A DNA stretch of 45,670 bases from UBA287 sp034190325 (GTDB taxonomy: Archaea > Thermoplasmatota > UBA186 > UBA287): positions 1 through 45,670 of the forward strand of contig JAXHST010000116.1 in the NCBI GenBank assembly GCA_034190325.1, read 5' to 3'. Shown piece by piece: positions 30,637 to 37,448 of this stretch; positions within the stretch are counted from its first letter, which is position 1, and every line of letters begins with the position of its first letter. Made by a program: the position numbers and the translations under genes. A model generated the notes under the pieces. It was not told where the DNA came from. It made no database searches and was given only the letters and a program-made list of their open reading frames with translations.

Positions 30637-33347
30637 AAATAGAGTTTGAGATAAATGGGAAACATGTCGCTGTAGATTGTGATCCCCAAAAGAGCCTTCT
30701 CCGTGTTATACGAGAAGATTTAGGACTCACAGGCACAAAGTACTGCTGTGGAAGCGGGGAATGCGGTGCATGCACAGTGCTGTTTGATGGAAAACCTGTT
30801 ACATCATGCATAATGAAGGCAACACAGGCAAACGGGCACAGGATAGAGACTATAGAAGGCATAAGAAAGAAAGAGGAGTTTGAAGATATAGAAAGGGCTT
30901 TTATTGCAAAGGGCGCGCTGCAGTGTGGTTACTGCACTCCCGCATTTGTTCTGTATGCTTACTATATTCTTAACAAAAGCAAAAGCGAAAACAAAAGCAA
31001 CAAAAAGAAAGAAAAAACCAGAGATGAAATACGAAAAGAGGTCTCTGGCGTCTATTGCAGGTGCGGTTCCTATCAAAAGGTCATAGATGCTATAGAAGCA
31101 CTCTTGAGAGGAGAAGAGATAGATCTTCTCCCGGAGGGCTCAGATGTTGTTGGTAAAGGAGTTGAGCGCAAAGATTATAGAGAGAAAATAGAGGGCAGAG
31201 CGATCTATGCCTATGATCTAAAATCAATGATAAAGGGAAGAGGTGTTTTATACCTTAAATTTTTAAGGTGCCCTTATGCTTTTGCAAGGATAAAGAGGAT
31301 AGACACCAGCAAGGTTAGGGGTGCAGAGCTCATACTGACCTGCGAGAATGTGCCGCAGATCTATTTCACAACAGCAGGGCAATCCTACCCAGAGGCTTCA
31401 CCCTATGACACAAAGGTTCTGAACAACCCTGTGCGTTATGTGGGAGAGCCTGTTGCCATAGTTGCAGCAAATAGCGAAGAGCTGGCAGAAGAGGCTTTGA
31501 AGGATATATCTGTAGAGTATGAGGTTATGAAACCCATCCTTGACCCGGAGAAGTCTCTGAAGTTGAATGACGAAATAAAGATCCATCCAGAAAGCAATGT
31601 TGTGGGAGAAATGCATGAGGTTGTCGGAGATCCTGATGAGGGCTTCAAAGAAGCAGAGGTTATTCTGGAAAGAGAGTATGAAGTACAGATGCAGAAACAC
31701 ATTCATCTGGAGCCGTACGCAAGCTTTTCTTACTGGGATAAAAACACCTTAGTTGTGGAGACAGGAAGCCAGGTTGTCTACCATTGCAGAAGGACCATAT
31801 CCAGAATCTTAAACCTTCCTGAGAACAGGATAAGGGTCCTCTCCCATACTATGGGCGGGGGTTTCGGTGATAGACAGGAGATGACCCTGGAGCACTATGT
31901 CTCCCTTGTTGCATACCTTACAGGAAAACCATGTTTTGCTTCCTTAACCAGAGAAGAGCAGTTTTTCCTATCGCGAAGAAGGCACAGAGCAAAGATAAGA
32001 ATAAAGCTCGGAGCAAAGAGGGATGGAAAGCTTACAGCAATGAGTATGGAAGCTCTGAGCGATACTGGTGCTTATGGCTCCCATGGAGTCACTGTAACCA
32101 CAAACATGGGCTCCATGACCCTGCCATTATACACAAAACACTGCAAGAACATAGGCTTTGACGCAACCATCGTCTACACAAACACACCCATAGCCGGAGC
32201 GTTTCGTGGCTATGGAACCGTGCAGGGTGGTTTTGCTCTGGAGAGCGCAATGGATGAGCTGGCAGAATCTCTTAGCATGGATCCCATAGATCTCAGGCTC
32301 GAAAATGTTATAGAGGGAGGAGCTATAGACCCACTATCTGAGGTTTTGAGTGAGGGAGGAGAAGCAATCCCCAGAAAAATAGAATCCTGTGGTATAGAGG
32401 AGGCTCTTAGAAAGGGCAGAGAGCTGTTCAACTGGGATGGGAAGAAAAAAGAGGCTATAGGTGTAGCATGCGGTATGAAGGGAAGTGGTGTTGCTGGCTT
32501 TGAGTTTGCCAATGCAACAGCAAGGCTGAATGAGGATGGAACCATAACAGTTTCCATAGGAGCTGCGGATATAGGGCAGGGTGCTGAGAGCGCTATGGCG
32601 CAGATAGCGGCACAGGCTTCAGGCATAAGCTTTAAAGACATAAAGGTTATATCTGCAGATACAGAGCGCTCTCCGTTTGATATGGGCACCTATGCTTCAA
32701 GTGTTACCTATGTTACTGGCATGGCTGTTAAAAGGGCAGCAGAGGATCTCAGAGAAAAGATATTGAAGAGAGTTGAACGAACATATGGCAGGAAGGCAAA
32801 ATTGAAGGACAGCATGCTAGAAGATAAACCAATTAAGGAGTTTGCGATGGATTGCTTCTATGGAAATGATAAGGAAGAGCTGTGTGGCAAAGGAAGTGCC
32901 ATAGATCTAACCAGTCCGCCACCATTTACGGCTCACTTTGTGGAGCTGGACGTCAATAAAGCAACGGGGGAAGTGAGAATAAAGAGATATCTGGCTATGA
33001 GCGATATAGGGGCTGTCATCAATCCGATAGCTGCAGAAGGGCAGATACAGGGCGGCATATTACAGGGCACTGGCTATGCGCTCTTTGAGGATATGCTCTT
33101 TGATGAAGAAGGAAAGCTTCTAAACCCTAACCTGACCAACTATAAGATACCGAGCGCTCTTGATGCTCCGGATATAGAGAGCCATTTCATAGAGAGCAAT
33201 GAGCCCTCTGGCCCCTTTGGTGCGAAGAGCTGTGGCGAGATAGCTTTTGTGCCTGTTGCACCTGCGATAGCAAATGCGATATATAAAGCTACAGGTATAA
33301 GATTCAGAAAGCTTCCGATAACCAGGGAAAGGATGGCAATGAGCTAG
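30633..33347 (+). CDS. Molybdenum hydroxylase, fused [2Fe-2S] and molybdopterin subunits
   Basis: A 904-residue fusion of small and large subunits. First [2Fe-2S]: Cys39, Cys44, Cys47, Cys59 (CGSGECGACTVL). Second: GYCT with Cys98/Cys101 and YCRCGSYQKV with Cys142/Cys144. A Lys/Ser/Asn-rich insert (about 114-131) separates the two halves of the second centre, which is unusual. The Mo part starts near residue 190 and has GGGFGDRQE, AFRGYGTVQGGFA, IGQGAESAMAQIAAQ and SGPFGAKSCGE with the catalytic Glu. Substrate could be an aldehyde or a purine/N-heterocycle; CO dehydrogenase is excluded because its Cys loop is absent. GGAGGT lies just before ATG 30633. Overall layout is like aldehyde oxidoreductase of Desulfovibrio but with a separate FAD subunit. 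Confidence 0.92.
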   Translation: MKIEFEINGKHVAVDCDPQKSLLRVIREDLGLTGTKYCCGSGECGACTVLFDGKPVTSCIMKATQANGHRIETIEGIRKKEEFEDIERAFIAKGALQCGYCTPAFVLYAYYILNKSKSENKSNKKKEKTRDEIRKEVSGVYCRCGSYQKVIDAIEALLRGEEIDLLPEGSDVVGKGVERKDYREKIEGRAIYAYDLKSMIKGRGVLYLKFLRCPYAFARIKRIDTSKVRGAELILTCENVPQIYFTTAGQSYPEASPYDTKVLNNPVRYVGEPVAIVAANSEELAEEALKDISVEYEVMKPILDPEKSLKLNDEIKIHPESNVVGEMHEVVGDPDEGFKEAEVILEREYEVQMQKHIHLEPYASFSYWDKNTLVVETGSQVVYHCRRTISRILNLPENRIRVLSHTMGGGFGDRQEMTLEHYVSLVAYLTGKPCFASLTREEQFFLSRRRHRAKIRIKLGAKRDGKLTAMSMEALSDTGAYGSHGVTVTTNMGSMTLPLYTKHCKNIGFDATIVYTNTPIAGAFRGYGTVQGGFALESAMDELAESLSMDPIDLRLENVIEGGAIDPLSEVLSEGGEAIPRKIESCGIEEALRKGRELFNWDGKKKEAIGVACGMKGSGVAGFEFANATARLNEDGTITVSIGAADIGQGAESAMAQIAAQASGISFKDIKVISADTERSPFDMGTYASSVTYVTGMAVKRAAEDLREKILKRVERTYGRKAKLKDSMLEDKPIKEFAMDCFYGNDKEELCGKGSAIDLTSPPPFTAHFVELDVNKATGEVRIKRYLAMSDIGAVINPIAAEGQIQGGILQGTGYALFEDMLFDEEGKLLNPNLTNYKIPSALDAPDIESHFIESNEPSGPFGAKSCGEIAFVPVAPAIANAIYKATGIRFRKLPITRERMAMS

Positions 33348-33429
33348 TCTTACATAGCACTGAAAGTTCATAGCGAGAGCTTCAACAAAAAATTCTGCAA
33401 CGGTTTCGGTTTATATAAATATAAAGTCG

Positions 33430-33720
33430 ATGAGAGATATCTTTCAGGGATGTTTTTAGTATCTATGGGCATGTTAGTTGATCCTGCAAATATTTTACCG
33501 ACACCCCCCGTGACACTGCTGGTATCTATTATTTCTATGGTAAAGCTCTTTGGAGGTTTTATTCCTACATACCTCTAAAACGCACAGACCAATAATACTA
33601 TAACTGGAGGGATATACCTTCTGCCCAAGGGAGAAGTGGCGATGACAGTTGCAGGGTGTACTCTTATGGCAACGCTGGTTACTAGATTCACTAGTATGAA
33701 AAGTGAAAAAAATAAGCAAT
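33430..33720 (+). pseudogene. Remnant of a CPA2-type Na+/H+ (Kef-like) antiporter
   Basis: Between the hydroxylase and the protease, 404 bp hold no intact gene but clear pieces of a CPA2 antiporter. MRDIF (33430) then, after a frameshift, MFLVSMGMLVDP and PVTLLVSIISMVKLFGGFIP (33450-33578, ending TAA). A further piece near 33609-33715 reads GIYLLPKGEVAMTVAG and ATLVT plus a Lys-rich tail, like the G-x-x-x-P-R-G-E-V motif and C-terminus of these proteins. The first half of the gene is gone and the frame is broken at least twice. A TATA-rich run precedes it (33411-33427). Confidence 0.6.
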
Positions 33721-33721
33721 T

Positions 33722-33751
33722 AAAAAAAAGGAAAGGGGAGCTTAATAGCTC
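33722..33751 (-). terminator. Intrinsic-type terminator after the subtilisin gene
   Basis: On the minus strand, immediately after the TAA at 33752-33754, GAGCT-ATTA-AGCTC forms a 5-bp stem (33738-33751), followed by CCCTTTCC and a run of eight T (33722-33729). This is the clearest terminator in the window. Confidence 0.65.
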
Positions 33752-34894
33752 TTACGCAGCCAGAACCGCACCCTCTGCATTCACCTTGCCGTAACCGAAA
33801 GATTGATCCCAGCCATAACTCCCGAGATCTATAGCGGTGTCGCACAACATGTTTCTAACATCAACGTTGCTCAGGTATGGGCTCTGCGAAAAAACAAGAC
33901 CCGCAACACCTGCTACATGGGGGCAAGCCATCGATGTTCCGCTCATGCTTACATACTGGTTTCCGGGATATGTTGAAAGGACACTGCTCCCGGGAGCGCA
34001 AACCTCTATTTCCGGTCCTACATTGGAGTAATAAGCCAGCTTATCATTGCTATCTATCGCGGATACAGCCATAACGCTATCATACTTTGCTGGATAGCTG
34101 ACAGCACCACCGTAATCATTACCTGCAGCTGCCACCACAAGAACTCCGTTATTCCATGCATAATCGCAAGCATCTCTCATCACCTGGCTATCAGAAGGCC
34201 CACCAAGGCTCATAGAGATCACATTTGCACCATTATCCACTGCGTATCTTATCCCGCTGGAAATCCATGAATAATAGCCAGATCCCTGAGAGTCCAGAGC
34301 CTTGACAGCCATTATGCTTACCTGAGCTATCCCTGCTATGCCCACTCCATTATTGAGTGTTGCTCCTATTATGCCTGCGCAATGGGTTCCATGGCCCTGA
34401 TCATCCATAGGGTCAGTATCGTTGTTTACATAGTCATAACCAGGGATAACCCTGCCATAGAGATCCTCATGGGTGTAATCTACACCCGTATCCACAACAG
34501 CAACCATTACGCCTTCCGAACCTGCCTGCACGTCCCATGCCTGTGGCGCTCTGATCGATTGAGGTCCATACTGCTGGGAGAACAACGGATCGTTTGGTGT
34601 GAAAAAGGCTGTAGCGACGTAATCCGGCTCCACATATCTGACCCCAGACATCCCGTAGAACTGCCCGGCAATGTCCTCAGGATAAGCCGCCTCGAAAACA
34701 GAGAAACCGAGCATTTCATCCTCGAAAACCTTGTATGCGCCCCTCACCTCGGGAAGTCTAACCCCTGGCTCATACCCCACAATCACCCTGTTTTGAGGCA
34801 GAGATTGCTCATACCTCACCGGTTCTTCCTCAGCTCCAGCTGGCAGAAAGCAGAGCAAAAGCCCTACCAGCATTATTGTCCATATTTTACTCAT
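33752..34894 (-). CDS. Secreted subtilisin-family serine protease
   Basis: A 380-residue S8 protease. Signal peptide about 1-21 (ending PAGA), an I9-like propeptide at about 30-95 (NRVIVGYEPG, VRYVEPDYV), then the catalytic domain with Asp135 (VVDTGVD), His168 (GHGTHCAG), oxyanion Asn259 (AAAGNDYGG) and Ser321 (SMSGTSMACPHVAG). It would be exported, lose its propeptide and degrade proteins outside the cell. No C-terminal anchor is seen. It has a leaderless promoter, a twin-palindrome upstream, and lies 45 bp after an ABC-2 exporter that may serve it or a related product. It may be read through from that operon. Confidence 0.95.
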   Translation of the reverse strand: MSKIWTIMLVGLLLCFLPAGAEEEPVRYEQSLPQNRVIVGYEPGVRLPEVRGAYKVFEDEMLGFSVFEAAYPEDIAGQFYGMSGVRYVEPDYVATAFFTPNDPLFSQQYGPQSIRAPQAWDVQAGSEGVMVAVVDTGVDYTHEDLYGRVIPGYDYVNNDTDPMDDQGHGTHCAGIIGATLNNGVGIAGIAQVSIMAVKALDSQGSGYYSWISSGIRYAVDNGANVISMSLGGPSDSQVMRDACDYAWNNGVLVVAAAGNDYGGAVSYPAKYDSVMAVSAIDSNDKLAYYSNVGPEIEVCAPGSSVLSTYPGNQYVSMSGTSMACPHVAGVAGLVFSQSPYLSNVDVRNMLCDTAIDLGSYGWDQSFGYGKVNAEGAVLAA

Positions 34895-34916
34895 AAAGAT
34901 ACAATAGCCAATCCAT

Positions 34917-34925
34917 ACTTAAAGA
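34917..34925 (-). promoter_or_regulatory. TATA box for subtilisin
   Basis: TCTTTAAGT on the minus strand is centred about 27 bp before ATG 34894. Confidence 0.5.
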
Positions 34926-34931
34926 TGGTTG

Positions 34932-34951
34932 TCATATGACTACTCATATGA
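34932..34951. promoter_or_regulatory. Twin palindromes TCATATGA-CTAC-TCATATGA
   Basis: Two copies of the perfect 8-bp palindrome TCATATGA, 12 bp apart centre to centre, cover the last codons and stop of the ABC-2 permease and lie just upstream of the subtilisin TATA box. The position suits a dimeric or tetrameric activator or repressor. The winged-helix protein of the same locus is a candidate binder. Confidence 0.5.
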
Positions 34952-36229
34952 GAACCTGTATCTCGATATAATACCTGCAGCGAAGGATAGGATGACAGTG
35001 AGGAGATAAGCTATAGAGACTACCAGTGCTACGCTTCTGTTTTCAACCCTCATCCTTGTGCTTAGAAAATCCGATCCTCCCCTTGACAACAGGGTAATAT
35101 CTATTTCATAAGTACCATAGATCAGTCCTTTAACATTCTCTATTCTCATCCTAACAGGAATATCAAAAAATGTTCTTCCACCCTCTGACTTGAGGTTCAG
35201 GTACTCAAATTCAAAGTTTGAACGCACAAATGCGATGTCATTAGAATAGAGAGTTAGGGTAACATTTCTAAGACCGCTCATACCATAGGGTATGAAGATC
35301 TTCAGCGTTGCTTCCATCATACCTCCATAATCGATGAGCGGCTCCGGTTCGATAACTATATCAAATGCAGAAGAGCTCCCCCTTACGAACTCTCTCCTAT
35401 CAACAAAATAATCTGAGGTTGGTATTAAAAAGGGCGCTATTATTAGCGCAAAGATAACAAGAGCGTATGCTCTCCTGTTTCTGGCGATGTTGTGCCCGAA
35501 GATGTCCTGAACTTTACAAAAGATTATGCATGAGGATACAAAAAGTAGCGCTGAGAGCGCTAACAGGAACAATATTGAGTTAATATAAGAAGAGCATGCT
35601 ATATGGTTTATCAAAAATGGGGAGGAGCTGTAACTCCATATATCAAGAGCATCCCCCATAACTACAATCGGTGAAGCTCTGAGTAAAACAAGGTTTGTAG
35701 AGAAATATAGAGCGCCCGGATAGAGAGAATATGCCAGATAAAAGAGGATGGAAAGAAAAGAAGAAATAGCCATGGGAAGGAATGACGCCCTTTTTGTGAG
35801 CAGGGAGATGAAAACACCGAGGGATGTTATGAAGAAAAATATCAGAAGGGAACATAACACTGAAATGGAGAAAAGATAGAAGGAGCCAGAGATAAAACAA
35901 TGAGCTACAGATATTGGCAGTGAGATGAGGATGTAGATTATGCCCAGGATATACCATTGCAAAAATTTTGTTAGGACATAATCCATTTTTGAGATTGGTG
36001 TTGTAAAAAAATTTCTTATCGTGCCTCTCTGGCGATCCAGAGTAATTGTTGTTGACATGAATGGAAGGAAAAATAGTGGGCCAACAGAATATACGTGGAG
36101 AAAGTACATATAAGGATCATCAAAAAGGGAAGCTATCAGGGGCACAGAGGCTGAGAAGATAACAAAGAGATACCACCATTTGCTTTTAAACAATAACCTG
36201 ATGTCTACAGCAAGCATTGAAAGATTCAT
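34940..36229 (-). CDS. ABC-2 type transporter permease with C-terminal extracytoplasmic domain
   Basis: A 429-residue membrane protein. One helix near 20-36, a cluster of five at about 55-175, and further helices near 185-240 and 255-275 form the ABC-2 permease core (LDRQRGTIRNFFTTPIS is the typical cytoplasmic loop before the second helix). Residues about 275-400 form a beta-rich domain, probably outside the cell, then a final helix (VALVVSIAYLLTVILSFAAGI). Its ATG overlaps the ATPase stop by 4 bp. Cargo is unknown; family members export lipids, drugs, peptides or glycans. Confidence 0.85.
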   Translation of the reverse strand: MNLSMLAVDIRLLFKSKWWYLFVIFSASVPLIASLFDDPYMYFLHVYSVGPLFFLPFMSTTITLDRQRGTIRNFFTTPISKMDYVLTKFLQWYILGIIYILISLPISVAHCFISGSFYLFSISVLCSLLIFFFITSLGVFISLLTKRASFLPMAISSFLSILFYLAYSLYPGALYFSTNLVLLRASPIVVMGDALDIWSYSSSPFLINHIACSSYINSILFLLALSALLFVSSCIIFCKVQDIFGHNIARNRRAYALVIFALIIAPFLIPTSDYFVDRREFVRGSSSAFDIVIEPEPLIDYGGMMEATLKIFIPYGMSGLRNVTLTLYSNDIAFVRSNFEFEYLNLKSEGGRTFFDIPVRMRIENVKGLIYGTYEIDITLLSRGGSDFLSTRMRVENRSVALVVSIAYLLTVILSFAAGIISRYRFSYE

Positions 36230-36951
36230 TGTCCCATCATAAGCGCTATCAAACTTTTTTCAAAGTCGCCTTTTTCTATGGCAAGATCCTTGGGTGATCC
36301 ACAGAATGCAATTTTTCCATCCGATATCACAGCCACTTCGTTACAGAGCTCAGATACCTCCTGGAGATCATGAGATGTTAGAAAGATCGTCACCCCTTCT
36401 TCTATGGAAACACCTTCCAGAAAAGCCCATATTCTTTTCTTTTCCACAATATCTAGCCCCCTGGTTGGCTCATCCAGCAGAAGAACCCGTGGATAGGACA
36501 ACAGCGCTCTGCATATTTCCACCTTTCTTACGACCTCCTCGCTCAGAGATGATAATTTTTTGTGCCTGTATTTTACCATATCAAAGGTCTCAAAGAGCGC
36601 CTCTTCGCGCTCAATTATAACAGGTCTCTGAAGGGCTGAGAGCTCTCCATAGTAATATAGATAATGTAAAGGCGCCATATCCCCGGGCACATAAAAGTTC
36701 TCAAATACAGCACCTATTCTTTTCCTCACTTCTATAGCTTCTTTTACTGTATCATATCCACAGACCCTTGCATTACCATTAGTCGGGGTGGTTAGCGTAG
36801 AGAGTATATCTATTATTGTGCTCTTACCGGAGCCGTTTCTACCGAGACACCCAAAGATCTCGCCCTCATCTGCATCAAAGCTTATTCCGTTTAGAACGGG
36901 GATGTTTCTGAAACCCCATTTGAGATCTTTAACTTCAAGGCATTTACCCAT
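36226..36951 (-). CDS. ABC transporter ATP-binding protein (ABC-2 exporter)
   Basis: A 241-residue ATPase driving the neighbouring permease. Walker A GRNGSGKST (about 38-46), a Q-loop-like VFENFYVPGDM with Glu where Gln is usual, a degenerate signature LSEEVVRK in place of LSGGQ, Walker B LLLDEPTRGLD and the H-loop SHD. The altered Q-loop and signature could lower ATPase activity or change coupling. Start ATG 36951 is one base from the regulator stop. Operon: regulator, ATPase, permease. Confidence 0.9.
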   Translation of the reverse strand: MGKCLEVKDLKWGFRNIPVLNGISFDADEGEIFGCLGRNGSGKSTIIDILSTLTTPTNGNARVCGYDTVKEAIEVRKRIGAVFENFYVPGDMAPLHYLYYYGELSALQRPVIIEREEALFETFDMVKYRHKKLSSLSEEVVRKVEICRALLSYPRVLLLDEPTRGLDIVEKKRIWAFLEGVSIEEGVTIFLTSHDLQEVSELCNEVAVISDGKIAFCGSPKDLAIEKGDFEKSLIALMMGQ

Positions 36952-36952
36952 A

Positions 36953-37282
36953 TCATATCATTTCTTTATTGAAGATATCAAAATAAAACAACCCTTTCGG
37001 TGTTGCTTTATAAAATTTCACATTTGTCATATATCCACTCATCCTTACGCTCTCTTCCACCAGGCCCAGAGCAATCAGAGAGTCCTCTCCCCTGTATCTT
37101 GGCTTCGACCCGTGAATAACGCCTCCTGCATCACCAAGGTTACAATGTAGTTTCAGAGCGATCTGAGAGGCGCAGAGCGGTTCGGGATGCGCTTCTGCGA
37201 GAGCGAACAAAACCTCTCTTCTTATTCTGCTCTTTTTAAGTCTCAGCAGGATCTCCCCATCGGCACAAATGAGATTTTCCAT
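36953..37282 (-). CDS. Winged-helix transcriptional regulator
   Basis: A protein of about 109 residues with an archaeal winged-helix fold: KSRIRREVLFALAEA (helix 1), PLCASQIALKLHCNLGDAGGVIHG (helix-turn-helix), ALGLVEESVR (wing lead) and FYKATPKGLFYFDIF (wing end). It probably controls its own operon and perhaps the protease. ATG 37282 fits a short leader after the TATA at 37311-37320; ATG 37291 (three codons earlier) would be leaderless and is equally possible. Confidence 0.8.
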   Translation of the reverse strand: MENLICADGEILLRLKKSRIRREVLFALAEAHPEPLCASQIALKLHCNLGDAGGVIHGSKPRYRGEDSLIALGLVEESVRMSGYMTNVKFYKATPKGLFYFDIFNKEMI

Positions 37283-37310
37283 AAGCCTCATTAACAATAT
37301 AAAACTTAAT

Positions 37311-37320
37311 CTATTTATAT
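37311..37320 (-). promoter_or_regulatory. TATA box for the regulator-ABC exporter operon
   Basis: ATATAAATAG on the minus strand would start transcription near 37290. The 37321-37417 stretch between it and the next promoter holds no gene. Confidence 0.45.
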
Positions 37321-37421
37321 TTTTTTATCATTTTTATCCTTATTGGGCTTAATCTGAAATCTGGGGCTTGATCTGAGATCCTCCACATCAAAGGAAGCAT
37401 GAATTTATCCAGCAAAAAATC

Positions 37422-37428
37422 TTAAATA
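37422..37428 (+). promoter_or_regulatory. TATA box for the secreted GH31 alpha-glucosidase
   Basis: TTAAATA is centred about 24 bp before ATG 37449. Confidence 0.45.
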
Positions 37429-37448
37429 GAAATAAGAGCATAAAAAGC

